A DNA stretch of 64,000 nucleotides from Coptis chinensis (Eukaryota > Streptophyta > Magnoliopsida > Ranunculales > Ranunculaceae), in the NCBI GenBank assembly GCA_015680905.1, contig CM027382.1, positions 11,257,501 to 11,321,500 on the forward strand, read 5' to 3'. The first letter of the stretch is position 1; every line of letters starts with the position of its first letter. Position numbers and translations under genes: made by a program. Under the pieces are notes generated by a model, which was not told the DNA's origin, ran no database searches, and worked only from the letters and a program-made list of their open reading frames with translations. Below, piece after piece: positions 44,167 to 57,124 of this stretch.

Positions 44167-45617
44167 TGATATATGCTTGGAGAACACTACTTAGAGTTTT
44201 GAACTCTCTAAATTGGTGCAAAAGTAATCAAGGTTCCTTACTCACGATCTTCGTTTCGTAGAGTTGGAATAAAGATTCGAACTAAACTAAAGCTTAGAAC
44301 AACTATAAATTGGAATTTACAATTAAGGGAAACTAAGGAGTAAGGTCATAATATAAATGCTAGATTTTTCTTTCCTACATAAACATTAAGAAAACATTAA
44401 CGTTGAAAACATTCACTTAATACCGAAATAAAGATTTGAAAGAGAAGGTGGAGAGTTAATCCTCCTCATGTGAACTATCATTAGTGTTGATTTGAAAAAT
44501 GTTTTGATTCTTCCTAGACTCATAGACAAGTCCCTAATGGAAAAATAAATTTGATCCCTAGCATGCATGGCTCACTAAAGAGCTCATACATGCTAGCAAG
44601 TGAAACCAAACAATGACTTATCTCTAAGCTCATTGCTTGATTCCTAACTAAACTTTACACCAACTACCATTTTGGGATAGGATGTAGAGTTAGTTGTTCT
44701 TCCTAAACCTACCAAACCAACAACAATTGGTTTACTCTCACATGAGTTGGATTAACTCCCCAAAAGGGAAGTTAGCTCATGATCCTTGGGACAAGGATTT
44801 ATAAACTAAGAAAAACACAAAAGAGAGAGAGAGAGAGAGAAGAGAAAGATGAATAGTCAAACTCACTTCTATTTCTTTTCTAGAAGAAACAAGTGTTCCT
44901 CCATTAAAACTATTACAAGCTTTTTAATAAAAACTAAAACTAATTTTACATTTCTTTCACTAAGGAACTAAAATAATGCCATGTGAGGAAAATAAGTCAA
45001 GGGAGTAAATGGGGTGTCCCCCACCCTTGTCTAATTTCTTCTCCATTTGAGAGAAATCTCATTTCCTCCCACGTGAATTATCAAACCACATTAATGAATT
45101 TTTATCCACCACATTAAAACAAAGTGACACCTTGCCTTTTTTTTTTCACTATTAACACCTAATCTAATTTATTACATGCAAGGTGTCAACTTTGCACCAA
45201 TAATTTGTTATCTTTGTCTTGACATGCTCCATGATTGATGACTCATCCAATCTTGTGGCCCCGCATAGTGGGTCCATGTGCAGTCCAGTGGCGGTCCGGT
45301 ATTTTGGGCAGTGTTACAATTTCCCGCCTATGCGTAGAGTTCATCGCCCTGATTTTTTGAGCATCTCTCGTGTTGCATTCGGAGTCCTGGTTCGAGAGGT
45401 AGGAGCTTTGGAAGTTTGATGCTTCTGTGTGGATTTGGGAGAATTAAGATATATCGCCGTTCCTCGTGCTTTATTTGAGTTTAATCAATATTTCCATATT
45501 TCTTGCAAATACCGCACAAAGTATGAAAACATATTTATTTCATGATTATTAAACACATAATTAACCAAATTTATATGTCTCAATGGGGTTTCATAATACA
45601 CTTTTGAGTGCTTATCA
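44167..45617 (-). mobile_element. 3' LTR of the Athila element, 1451 bp
   Basis: It begins TGATATATGCTTGGAGAACA and ends GTGCTTATCA. It is very like the other LTR except for a stretch at about 45260-45490 with many small indels. A (GA)n run lies at about 44825-44845. The minus strand next to it (45618-45635) reads TTTTGGGGTAATG, a probable purine tract for plus-strand priming. Confidence 0.93.
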
Positions 45618-47390
45618 CATTACCCCAAAACAAAGACTTTTGCTTGTCCTCAAGTAAAAGAAGAGACACTAAAATAGATAAGTGGCCAAAAATGTGTAGT
45701 CCTAAACTAATTCTCGTTTAGCGAGTCGCGGTTGCATTGACCATATGCAACAAGGCCTTAAACCACTAGGAATTCCCTAGTGGGCGAGTTATAACCTTGT
45801 GAGAGTTTTCGAGAAAAGATACTCACAAACTTCATTTATACTACAACGACTCGATGTGAGCTCGTTTCCTAAATTGATCTCGGATATCCATACATCTCCT
45901 TAGCGGGGAACGAGGATTGATTTCTTTGAAACTCAAGTTAATATGTATTCAATAATTAAAACATCTACATATGATTATTCATGCGGTGAACTTTTCATTG
46001 AAATATACTAGCGAGTTGTTTACGGATCCCTTGGAGAGCGTGCCCTAAATGGGTTTTCACGGTATGTGTCGAAACACAATTCTACTCAAAAATTTTACCA
46101 CTCGGGTTTTGTTAACTCCGGTGTGCGGTGGGCACCGCGTTTTCTTATCTCAATGCGGTCGGAGGAGCGATGTCGATCAATCACGTCTACTACTTATTAT
46201 CACACCACCCTACTCCTAATTGAGCTAGAGGTCTTTATTAGGTATTGTGGGGCTTAGGTGATAGTGTACAAGAAAATGGAAATGGATAATCAAAATTCTG
46301 AGTATGAGAGAATAGGGTCTTCATATATTTACACTAGAAAATCCTTGTTTCCTTTCCTTCTTCTAACGAGTTTTTCCAACCTTGTTCTTAAGCCTCTGGA
46401 TACTAAGGATTTTTAAGGATTTTTTTTTTTTTTTTTTTTTTATTTTTAAAGCTTAAGAACATGATTCTATTTTCCTTTTCAAAACAAGTAACCTGACTTA
46501 TATTTGGGACAAGTCTTTCTCTTTATTCTTTCCACATTTCATCCTATTTCTCATACTCATCACTTAGGTAGGTTCTTTTATTTGGTTTAATAGATGGGTA
46601 AAGAATTTTTGTGGTGAAAGTGAAAGGTTTGATGAAAGGTTCGATGGAGTGACTAGCGGTAATATTTGTAACAGTAAGAATTTTTAGCTATGTCGATCCA
46701 AAGAAGGCCTAAATTCTCGCCTAGGGTTCGGGTGGTGATCAAGTAAGTAGATGCGTAATTTCCTCTAATCGGAAAAACTACTCCTCTGTGTCATCACACA
46801 CAAATCACTCATATCAAGGCTTTTGGTTAGATTCTCCACAGGATTTATAGTTTAAGTAACTAACCGTTGGTTCCAGAAACTTACTGCTATGTACAATCAA
46901 TGATACTCAGTACATGAATATTCATGAAAAGATGTATAAACTATTGCATACCTATTATCTAAAGTTTCTTAAAAACAAATCCTAATTCGGATACTAATGT
47001 GAGATTTCTAGACAATTTTCATCATTAAAAAGGAAACAAGACTTTGTCACTAAGTACAATTATTAATATGAAAATAAAACTATATATATAGGCTACAAGA
47101 TGCCTAATTTTTGCTCTGGGTTTAAAGCACCCCAAACGAGAATGATGCTTAGTCCTCGAAGGATCAATAATTAAAGAGAGAAAGTACCTGAGAACCGTGA
47201 GCAAAATTAGGGCTAGATTGCTGGAACAGAGAGGTTGGAGATCATAATATATTATTCAGAAAGAACAAGAAAATGTTCAATAGCACACTAAACATAGCAC
47301 ACGAAATAATGAACCATAGCATACGAAACATGAAAAACCATAGCACACCAACAGAAGGTTTAGCTAGATATATGTACAATGGCAAACTCA
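45618..47390. other. Athila 3' non-coding region
   Basis: About 1.8 kb between the last ORF and the 3' LTR, with a T-run at about 46420-46441. No coding sequence was recognised. Confidence 0.5.
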
Positions 47391-47393
47391 AGT

Positions 47394-48486
47394 TTACCAT
47401 CCAGCAGGACGTGAAGGTCTGGCGTCCTCTTTAAGGAAATGCATTTCCTTAGCATCGCGCCAATAGATAATAGTCTGCCAAATTTCTGCCCATTCTTTGT
47501 CTCCGGATTCCCTCAAATTGGTCTTCATCTTTTCGTCCTTTGGGTAACATCGAACATGCTTCAGGTATCGAGCGGGACGCTTCCATTGACGAAACCTCAA
47601 TGAGCGAATGATTCTGTTTGCTGGGCACATGGAATCTACCTTGACCCAGTCATGAAAAGTGGCTGCAAACTGTGGGAAATGTGTCTTCATGATCCGGGCG
47701 GTGGTAGGTAAAAGTATATATTGATCTGAAAAGTGCGAGCTCGTTTTAGGTGGAGATAACACAACCTAAAATGTTAAATAATGCATGACCACGAGCTAGT
47801 GCTTGCTTGAAATACAATATGGCGACCTCATTGGCGGTAAAAAATGCCAATCTCCCATAATGTTTAGAATTACAAATAACATGGCGGTCCCATGTTCATG
47901 GTCATGCTTGCTAATGGAATGGTGATGTTAGCCATGGCACATGGCCATCTCCTTCTCGTTTGATCTCAAGACCATCACCATAAGAGTCGCTAAACGCTTG
48001 CCATTGAAAGGCGGTAAAATTATGATAGATGTCTTGCCAAGATCACGGCGGGTTAGTGGTATGGAAGGTCCAAAGATAGAGCAAGTTGTTGTTCGAGAAA
48101 AGATATGAGGTGTGTCACCAACTTCGGATTGTGAACCCGTCTAAGTAGAAACCATGCATGGTTGAATCTTTGGTGTGTCATCCATATTAGCATAAAAGTA
48201 TGTAGCCAAACTTCGGAGAATAAGTTTGGTCGGGTTGAAGAATTAGGGAAGACCACCCAATGTTTGTGATGTAATCATGGAAGAGATGGCCATAGGCATT
48301 TGAATCCATCATAGACTGAAAGGATTGCTTTCGGGGAATGAGTTTGGGAGGTACCATGGATGATGAAGATGCAATGTTTGATGAAGATGCCATGGTGGAT
48401 GAAGTAAAGAAATGGGTAATGATCTGAGGGCAAACTAGGATGGAACAATGAGTATGTAAGAAAATAGACCCTCCCCAGTAGCACAT
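47394..48486 (-). pseudogene. Athila downstream ORF, module 3
   Basis: The minus-strand reading starts at 48486, or at the inner ATG near 48393 (MASSSNIASS). It shows KLIPRKQSFQSMMDSNAYGH, LFHDYITNIGWSSL and FGYIL, then breaks. A later part (47394-47762) reads KTHFPQFAATFHDWVKVDSM and ARYLKHVRCYPKDEKMKT. Its start aligns by eye with modules 1 and 2 (a basic start, a Y/F-rich stretch, then HxxxxxIGWSSL versus DTEIIRHGWTPLL). This position is where Athila elements carry their env-like or accessory ORF. The function is unknown. A TATA-like TAAGTATATAATC lies about 120 bp upstream (48605-48617). Confidence 0.5.
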
Positions 48487-48963
48487 GTTAAAATTATATT
48501 AGTCACAATGAAAAATGATGACAATCCTATTAAGCATTGCATACAAAAGAAGACAAAAGATAAGACAAAATACATAGTAAGGCGGAAAAAGCGTAATAAC
48601 ATAGATGATTATATACTTATTGACTTAGTAATATCATGGATTCTTATATTGCTCTTGGAGATGCATATTTTGCACCAAAGCTGTTTAGGTCTTCTATTTG
48701 TTGGCCGAGCTGCATCTGAATGTCCCCTTAGGCGAGAGAGTACGCAGTTTGATTTTCCATTAGGAGAGCATGATTTTGCAAGAATTGAGAATGATTTTCC
48801 AAGATCTCCTCTGTTGAACATCATCGTTGCTTGGCGATCTTGGAAATCTGAAGAGTTGTGATGATGATATTAACGGCGTGTAGTTCCCTCAAACCCGATG
48901 AAGAAGTTTAATGCCTTCCATGGGATTAATAATATTGACATGGCATTTTCATCAAATAAATGG

Positions 48964-49704
48964 TCAATTTGAGCTTGGGGTGTTACGCTCATCTATCGAG
49001 TATCGGGGGTCAAAACCAACGGAGTAGTCGTTTTGAAGTACCTTTATATATGCTCTTTGAAGGGGTGTCTTTGGAGAAATTATTGGATAACCCCAACGCG
49101 TCATAATCTGCGTAACCAAAGTGGGTAGAGCTGCGACCTTCTTGTTTTCTTGGTGATTACGTTCCAGAGGTGTTGGATCAGACAAAAGTCATCTCTTTGA
49201 GTTTGCAAAATCCAAAGTAGGTGAAGTTGAGGCTTTGTGACTTCAGTTTGGTGTGATGTACCTACCACATTATGTCCCAACCCGATTGGAGCCGCAAACA
49301 CGTTGATTACGTTTCAAAAGAGCGTTGAAGAACCATGTGATGTGTATTTTCGGCGTCGCCATGAGATCTGGTAGCTCATGATAAAAGTTTTTTCGCGGAA
49401 TCGAATGATGACTCTTGAACAAAGGGACTCTGGGTTTTATTGGGATTTGAAGTATGTGGGAGATCATTTCCTTATTCAATTCAATGCGTTGTCCATAGGT
49501 ATTGAAGTAGAATTTTCCATCTTCATATCCGCTAAATTGGTAGAACATCAAAACCAATTCTCGGGAATAACTAGCTGCTGAATGATATAGAAGAGGCGTC
49601 CATCCGTGACGTATGATTTCGGTGTCAAAATAAGGAGAAAACCGGCCTTCTTCGAAAGTTTTTAGGTAGTCTTTCTCTGCCGTTATTTTTCTTGGTTGAG
49701 CCAT
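48964..49704 (-). pseudogene. Athila downstream ORF, module 2
   Basis: The start at 49704 gives MAQPRKITAEKDYLKTFEEG, RFSPYFDTEIIRHGWTPLL and RELVLMFYQFSGYEDGKFYF, then LNKEMISHILQIPIKPRVPL. After a break, 48964-49301 continues in other frames. The layout resembles the plant retrotransposon accessory proteins often labelled putative plant transposon protein. It is the best preserved of the three modules. A TATA box lies 57 bp before the ATG (see 49760). Confidence 0.55.
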
Positions 49705-49759
49705 TACTGAGGGAAGGATAGTGAAAATTGTATGAATAAGAATGGCTTAAAAGAAAGAG

Positions 49760-49769
49760 ATTTATAGGC
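49760..49769 (-). promoter_or_regulatory. Internal TATA box before module 2 ORF
   Basis: The minus strand reads GCCTATAAATCTC, then a 50-base pyrimidine-rich leader and ATGGCTCAACC at 49704. The spacing fits a promoter with a short leader inside the element. Confidence 0.5.
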
Positions 49770-50149
49770 AATCTATGAGGCTATACCAATCTAGAGTCCA
49801 AGTGTATTTAATGACCCATGTGATTATGTGCGGCATCATAGGGGATCCATGATAAGTCTTTGTCATGTCGGATATCCAAATACAATTAATGAGATGGTTT
49901 AATGTTTAGAAAATCACGGAGGAAAGTTTCACGGGGTAGTTAAACTTACACGTAATTTCAGAAATGATGATCATAACTTCGGTAATAGAATATGGATAGA
50001 ATAATCGAAATGCATGTGTGACAAGTGTTATGTGTACCTTGTAAGCGTCTTGCGCGATTTTCTCTGAACACTATGTGTATCCATTAATTATTTTGGTGAG
50101 TTTTGGATGGCCTTTCTTTGTTATAGTTTGTTTATTTATTTACTTATTA

Positions 50150-50230
50150 TTATTTGTATTATTTGTATTATTTATTATTTTTTTATTTATTATTATTATT
50201 ATTTTTTTATATATATATATATATATATTT
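50150..50230. repeat. ATT-rich and (TA)n low-complexity DNA
   Basis: TTATTATTTGTATT runs pass into a TATATA run and a T-run; simple sequence only. Confidence 0.85.
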
Positions 50231-50576
50231 TTTTTTAGAGAGGAAAAACAACTAATATACACAAATATTTAATCTGGAACTTCTCCATTTAATCGTAACC
50301 ATACAAATGTGTGAGAATTATTTAACACACCATACTAATATACAAAAAAAAAAAAAAAAAAAAAAAACATAGATCTAGATGTTACGGATCATGTTGTGCA
50401 TAGTGACAAGAGAATAATGATAAACACTTGTTATCACAATTAATGTGATAGCTCATTAGCGTTATCTCCTTTTCCCATCGCTCTATTTTATTCATTATGT
50501 TTTAAAAAGAAAATTTGTGAAGAAGAATGTGTGAAGAGTGAGAGAAGGGAATGAGTGAAAGTGGAAAGGAGAAGTG

Positions 50577-50586
50577 TATTTATAAC
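50577..50586 (-). promoter_or_regulatory. Second internal TATA box in Athila
   Basis: The minus strand reads AAGTTATAAATACAC, followed by a C/T-rich leader of about 80 bases and a 38-codon ORF (MNKIERWEKEITLM start, near 50500). The context is a good core promoter. What it drives is uncertain. Confidence 0.45.
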
Positions 50587-50999
50587 TTGATTTCGACCGG
50601 GCATCGACCGTTTGGATCGAGGCTATATCCGTTGGAGTTCGACCGTTGGGCTTTGAGAGTAGGCCCAATGAATCAATGAGCAAACTCATATTTTTGAAGT
50701 ACTATATTAGCATAAATAATTTCTCATTCAAACCGTGCGGAGATACAAAATTATGAGAAATCAACCCGATATATAATAATTTAAGCTAAAAATAAAAAAT
50801 GCAATGCATAAGGGAAATAAATGACATAGTCCTTTCTAAACCAAAGGAAATAAACAACTCTTTGTAAATCCTCGGGTTAGCGAGAAGATGAACCCGGGTT
50901 TCTCGTCTTGACCCACAAGGTGACGAACTTCAAATTTGAGTTGGTGGGTGCGGAATGTGGCCTATAGGCTGTAGCAAGCGATCTTGGAATTCTTTGCTG

Positions 51000-51928
51000 A
51001 TTTGCCATCATCATTCTCTCTGAATTGGCCTTGGCGATTTCTCATTTCTTCTTTGGAATTCATTCTGGGAAGTAATCATCTCTTCTGGCGAAGAAACATC
51101 CTGCGCATACTAGAATTCATGTTCCTCAAAGGCATCCATAGGAGTATTGATTAGGCACATGGTATCTTCATTAAAAAAATCATCCGGTGGTGAAGGAGGA
51201 GGAGGAGGAATGCGTTATCATGCTCAATGTCATCTCTAGCTCTTGGGTCCCAATGGTCTAAAACACAAGTCTCAAAAATTCCAAAATTCTCGAAAGACCT
51301 TGTTTCAATGAAAGGAGTAGCAAATTTGGAACCCTAAGTTAAGCATAAGGTTGAGTAACAAGTATGCGACAAAGGAGGTGACCTATTTGACGCTTAAGTA
51401 AGAATATGGCCCAGAAATGGACCATCTGAGAAAGTGTGCTTCCTCTCCCCGTAGGATCCACGCAGTGCAAGAAAGTCTTGTTCACGCGTCGGGCGTCTTT
51501 GAAGTTCCAATGGCGTTGTCGCCCCGACCATTTAGTGGCGGCTAATTGGTTACGTCGGCGAATCTTTGGTACACGCGGATTCGAGCGGTGTTGTACTCCC
51601 CTCGAAGCGTGTCAAACATCAAATCCCTCGTGGTGGGATACTCGACAATAACGAGTCGGGCTATCGAGTTAATCGGAATCTGCGGTATTCAAATCAACTC
51701 CGGCGTGAGTTCCGTTCCATCCCATCCGCCGTAATCAAAATTCGTCACCCGGAAACCTCCATTGTTATAAAATTTCAACACCAATTCTTAGGAATATTGA
51801 GTTGGGATTGATGCAATAGATATTCCCTCTCTACTAGCAATTTCCTCATCGAAAAATGGATGAAACATCCGGGAATTATAGAGATTTGTGAAATTTCTCT
51901 CAACCGTAATTCTTCTTCGTGCTGCCAT
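51000..51928 (-). pseudogene. Athila downstream ORF, module 1
   Basis: The ATG at 51928 gives MAARRRITVERNFTNLYNSR and MFHPFFDEEIAS, parallel to module 2 (RKITAEKDYL and FSPYFDTEI). Further on, across frames, ELVLKFYNNGGFRV matches RELVLMFYQFSG of module 2, and VYQRFADVTN follows. The downstream half is broken by many single-base shifts, mostly near CG dinucleotides. Confidence 0.45.
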
Positions 51929-52199
51929 GGCCAGCGGTGTAAATTAAGTTTTGATGGTGCAAATAGCAAGAGGAGGTGGAGGAGGTGGTCTTTGGAGGAA
52001 GGGGTTGAGTTTGGTGGAGTTTGGCCAGCGTCTTGTGGTCGAATTCATCTATTTGGTATGCAGCGAGTGGATTATGGGGGACCAAGATCCGATTTTTGTG
52101 GAAGAAGAAGTGAGGGGGTGGACGGCGTGGGTGCCCAGCGTGGGCTTTAATACCGGATCTTTGGTTTTTGGGTCGGGTCAAAATTTTGGCCCAAGTACA

Positions 52200-53500
52200 A
52201 ATGAATTACAGAAATTCCTCTTATGTCCCGAAATGTTCCGAAATTTCAAACGTGGAAATTCGATTCGTTTCAACTCCAAATTGAACGGATGAGATATCGA
52301 AACGATCAGTATTAAAAATGCCATCCACTAGAATATGAAAAATCACATTCAAACATCATTTTTTTTTTTTTGGTTTTATTTATTTATACTTTTATATACA
52401 AATGTACAAGTCGAGAAGAACGTGTCAACAACACCGGAAATCCAAATAAAACAACACATCCAACAACCTTAACTTCGGGGCAACTTTCATGTCGGCTCTG
52501 GGCGAACCCAATCCAGCCAGACTGTGGCTTATCCTTTATGTTTTGGGGGCCTAGGGTTCAGGACGGTACCATCCTTGACCAATGTGCAATGGTCTAATAA
52601 TAATATTACCCTTAGTACATATGGTATAGCCTCAAACCGCCCCGAAACAGTCACATAGAAAACTGAATGGGGTTGGCCTAGTGGAATCCATTGCCCATAC
52701 GAACTAGGAAATGTCCGATAGTGCATATCACGACTCTCTTTGGGCACCATGCTGGGTGCTAATAAAACAAAATGAGTATATACATGTTGAGTCTTTTAAC
52801 GTCAGATCCTCAAGACGAATGTGAGTCTTTTAACGTCAGATCCTCAAGACGAATGTGAGTCTTTTAACGTCATATCCTCAAGACGAATCCCAACCTGTGG
52901 AAGCAGCGGACGGCGACGAAGTTTTTATCTGTTGAGCTGGTGTCGGACAATAATATACCTTATACCGGCTCATCTCGGATAAAAGATCAAGACACAGACG
53001 AAAGGAGTTTGGCCGGTTCATACACCACCCCATCCTTTTAAAACTCGTCGCTTCGAGCAAAAGTACTACGACCATTACCAATTCGAGATGGGTGAGATTT
53101 GGACCAAATGATGAGTTGGAGTTAGCGAGGAAGAGAATAGAAAAGGGAGGAGAAAAAGGAGTTGAAATTTTTGGTACCCATTGTTTTCTTGGAGGCACGT
53201 TTGCTTTCGATTATCGAAAGACATTTATACTTTCGGTTCAAGTAGAGTTTTTGTGGACTAAGGTTCCGCTTTGCAACCACACACTCTAGGGATTTTTAGA
53301 AAAGAAAATAGAAGAGGGCTCGGCTACCTTAATGGCATACTTTTCTGTTTAAATACATGGAAAGAAGTACACCCGTGAATCTATTAGTGCAGTAGATTTG
53401 GATCATTTAGAAGAGTCTCTTCGACATCTAGGAGAGCGCAATTCATGATAATGTTTAAAGTGGCCATTTACTTGAAATTAAGCTACCATCATTTCGTTTT
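52200..53500. other. Athila spacer between integrase and module 1
   Basis: No coding sequence was recognised. A 35-bp sequence (GAGTCTTTTAACGTCAGATC) is repeated three times in tandem at about 52788-52889. Confidence 0.5.
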
Positions 53501-54600
53501 TCAGAGATAGCCCCATAAGGGTGACAGCAGAGACGATGAAAAGGACCCGGACCATCGAGTTTTTAATTTTCCTGGAAAAATGTGTAATCTTGAGTTGTAC
53601 ATCAAAACTTTTTGACCGACTTTGAACTCTTTTTGCAATATGTGCTTGTCATGCACTCTTTTCATGTTGGCTTTATAGGATTTCGAGAGATCATAGGCAT
53701 CACTCCAAATTTCCTCAAAAACTCGTTTAAGCTGCAATTTTCTCTTTTAAGCTGCCGCGTTAGTGTTATAATTGAGGCTCTTGATGGCCCATAGAGCCGC
53801 GGTGCTCAAGTTCAAATGGCGGATGACAAGGTTTTCCAAAAAGCGAGGCGATCACGGAGACATCCCTATAGGTGTCTTAAAAGGCGTTACGTATGCCCAC
53901 AAGGCATCGATAATCGTAGAACCCGATCTTTCCTAGATGGATTGACGTTTTTTCCAAAATGGATTTTATTTCTCGATTAGAGACTTCTACTTGACCAACT
54001 GGTTTGAGGATGATCTGGGAGTTGCCACTTTGTCGCGTGACTCCATATTTCTTTACTAATGATTCAAAAATTTTATTGTAGAAATGTTTTCCCCGTCACT
54101 AATTATAGCTTTTGGAACACCAAATCGAGAAAAATATTTTCTTTTACAAACAAAGCGACCGTTTTATGATTGTTAACCGCGACATGCCAATGCCTCGAAT
54201 CCATTTTGACACATAGTCAACTGCTACAAGTATGTATAGGAAGCCATGAGAATTTGGAAATGGACCCATGAAGTCGATGCCCCATACATCAAAGATTTCC
54301 ACAATTAGAATGGGATTTAAGGGCATCATATTGCGTTGAGTAATGCGACCTAATCTGGCGGCAGCGATTGCATGCTTTGCAATGCTCATGTGCATCTCTA
54401 AACGGTGTTGGCCAATAAAACCACATTGTAGAACCTTGGCGCGATTTTTCTTACCACTAAAATGACCACCACAAGATTGTTCATGGCGGAAGGATAACAC
54501 ATCGTTGTGTTCCCGGTCGGGAATGCAACGGCGGATTAGTTGGTGCGAACAATACTTGAAAAGGTAGGGATCATCCCGAAATAGAATTTCCACGATGGAT
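53501..54600 (-). pseudogene. Athila integrase, frameshifted
   Basis: From 54600 down: [40 protein letters not shown] and [20 protein letters not shown] then DYVSKW, covering the zinc-finger tail and the first two catalytic Asp (GIDFMG, VDYVSKW). The C-terminal part (53501-53737) reads KVGQKVLMYNSRLHIFPGKL and KTRWSG, the usual end domain. The region between (53740-54140) is broken by frameshifts. Confidence 0.85.
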
Positions 54601-55140
54601 AAAAACTTTTCCGGTCATTCTGAGACCAAGATAAAGGAACTTCCTCGGTAACTAAATAATTTACTATGTCTGGGTACCAAGGGGACGAAAAAATAGAGTA
54701 CAAGTGTTCATCTGGAAAGGAATCACAAATAGGTTCGGTATCAGTATCAACATCACTGACAAGTCTTGATAAATGGTCTGCAACCACATTTTTCGCTACC
54801 TTTTTATCTCTAATTTTAGAGTAAACTCTTGCAAAAGGAGAATCCATCGGATCAACCTTTGTTTTGCATCTTTTTCTCTAAAAGATAACGAAGTGCCGCA
54901 TGGTCGATGTAGACAATAGTTGGAGAACCCACTAGGTAAGGATGAAAACTTATCTAACGATATACAACGGCGAGAAACTCTTTCTCAGTGGTGGTATAGT
55001 TACGTTGAGCTTCATTAAAGGTTTTACTCGCATAGTAAATGACAACTGGCTTATCTTCTCGGCATTGCCCTAATACAGCTCCAATAGCATAGTCGCTCGC
55101 GTCACACATTAATTCAAAAGGTTTAGACCAATCAGGTGGT
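54536..55140 (-). pseudogene. Athila RNase H region
   Basis: About 54700-54850 reads KIRDKKVAKNVVADHLSRL, the conserved end of the gypsy RNase H/connection domain (usually KKGxENxVADHLSR). Upstream, at 54850-55140, sequence of the LCDASDYAIGA type can be traced only in broken frames. Confidence 0.7.
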
Positions 55141-56140
55141 TGAATTATAGGGCGGTAGTTAATCGCGGTTTTAATACCTCAAAGGCTTGTTTGCAACCTG
55201 AACTGAAATCAAAAGCGGCATCTTTAAGCAGGAGATTGGTTAAAGGTCTAGCAACCTTTGAAAAATCTTGAATAAATCTCCTATAGAAACCTGCATGTCC
55301 TAAAAATGCGTGAATGTCTCGAACTGTTTTTGGTATAGGAAGTGAAGCAATTTTTTCTATCTTAGCTTTGTCAACTTCGATTCCGTCCTTTGAAACGATA
55401 TGTCCTAAAACTATTCCTTTAGTAACCATGAAATGACATTTTTCCCAATTAAGAACAAGGTTTTCTCTTCCTGGCGTGTAAAGACCTTTTCAAGATTTGA
55501 TAGACGACTATCGAAAGAATCTCCATAAATTGAGAAGTCCTCCCATGAATACTTCCATAAACCGTTCAACCATATCAATGAAAATATGAAGCATGCGGCG
55601 TTGAAAAGTACCAGTGCATTGCAAAGGCCAAAAGGCGTTCGATCTATATGCAAATGTACCAAATGGACCAATTGAGCGTTGTCTTTTCTTGATCGGCGGG
55701 TCGATGACTATCTAAAAATAACCTTGAATAACCATCAAGAAAGCAGTAATAGGCATGACCGGCTAAACGCGTTCGAGCATCGATCGATGAATGGAAGTGG
55801 AAAGTGATCCTTACGGTGGCGGCATTAAGTTTCGCGATAGTCAATGCATATTAAGCCATTTTATGGGATCTGAGTGGAAATGCATTCATCTTTATCATTT
55901 CACACAAACCGTAATGCCAGATTTCTTTGGAACCACGTAATGCGGGACTCACCCAAACACTATCGAGAGATAGGGTAAATAATACCAGCATCTAGTAATT
56001 TTAACACTTCCTCTCGGACCCGTCTTTCATGGTAGGGTTTAGCGACGTATGTGGTTCACGCGACGTCTTAGCATTTTCTTCCGTGTATCGCGATGGGTGC
56101 ACACATTAGGTTCAATGCCTTTAATGTCATCGAGGGACCA
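55140..56140 (-). pseudogene. Athila reverse transcriptase, frameshifted
   Basis: Pieces from high to low coordinates: KLNAATVRITFHFHSSID, LAGHAYYCFLDGYS, RTPFGLCNALVLF, DFSIYGDSFDSRLSNLEKVF, VTKGIVLGHIVSKDGIEVDK and IHAFLGHAGFYRRFIQDFSK. FLDGYS holds one catalytic Asp. The second motif, normally FMDDFSVYGDSF, is damaged by an extra base and a substitution (about 55530). The enzyme is dead. Confidence 0.9.
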
Positions 56141-56566
56141 TCCAATAGCGAACGATGTTGTTGAATGACATTAATTAAACGAGCTTCACGATGCGTCGGG
56201 TTAATTGTGAAGAAATAATAAGCGGGTGGCGACCATCGGCATCAAGGTATGCGTATTTTAATTCGAAGGAAGTGGTTTTAATTCGGGGGGTGGCGGAGTG
56301 GGTATTAAAGATTCTTGAGGAAGGTCATCATCCATGTAGTAAACAGATTGATGATCATCCAAGTTACTTGACATCAACATTGTAGAGGTCAAATAATGGT
56401 AATGCGACTCTAATAACTCATTTACTTCTTGTGTGTAATCATCGTCCTCAAATTCAGATTAAGCTAAAGGAAAGAAATTGGTACACTTCATCTTCGGGAA
56501 AAGAGTTTGTGAAATACTCTTGCGGAATCTTTGTCAACCCCGTTGACCTCACCATCAATGTCGGGC

Positions 56567-57124
56567 TCACGGAAGTTGTTTCATCAACTTGAACACATTC
56601 ACCTCGACCGAAAGATTTTCGAAGGACATGGTCATGGAACCATCTCTACAGTTAATAAGAGTATTAGCAGTGGCGAGGAACGGACGTCCTAAGATGATAG
56701 GAATGGAATCACATGCAACTTCTGTATCCAAAATAACAAAGTCTACAGGATAGAAGAAATCTTGGACTTTTACAAGGACGTTTTCCACAATTCCTTTTGG
56801 ATACTTTATGGAACGATCAGCTAACTGTAGAGTCATGGTGGTAGGTTTGAGCTCATGAAGACCTAGTTGTTTAAATAAATAATATGGAAGTAAGTTCACA
56901 CTAGCTCCTAGGTCTAATAAGCGATGAGTAGCCGTGTATTTGTCACCTAAGGTGCATGGAACCGTTGGTGTACCGGGGTCCTTGTATTTTACTATACCAT
57001 TGTGTTGTTGGTGATGGAGGGAAACCGCTGATGAGGAACGCTTGTTGAGGAACATTAGTTCTCCTTTTGTGGTGCACATATCTTTCAGAAATTTTGCATG
57101 TTTTGGTAATAGTTTTAAAGGCAT
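56567..57124 (-). pseudogene. Athila protease domain, open frame
   Basis: This 185-codon frame is open. It has LLPKHAKFLKDMCT, then the active-site loop LLDLGASVNLLPYYLFKQLG (DLGAS in place of the usual DSGAS-type loop, as in other Athila elements), LQLADRSIKYPKGI, VDFVILDTE and IPIILGRPFLATANTLINC. ILGRPFL is the conserved flap-side motif of retropepsins. It is the longest intact stretch of the element. Confidence 0.9.

Noticed and set aside
44820-44845. GA run in the LTR as a possible regulatory GAGA site
   Set aside because: It is a simple repeat of variable length between the two LTRs; nothing else supports a regulatory role.
51436-52292. Several overlapping + strand frames rich in Arg, Trp and Gly
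   Set aside because: They lie opposite the minus-strand Athila module 1 and its upstream region, and match nothing on their own.
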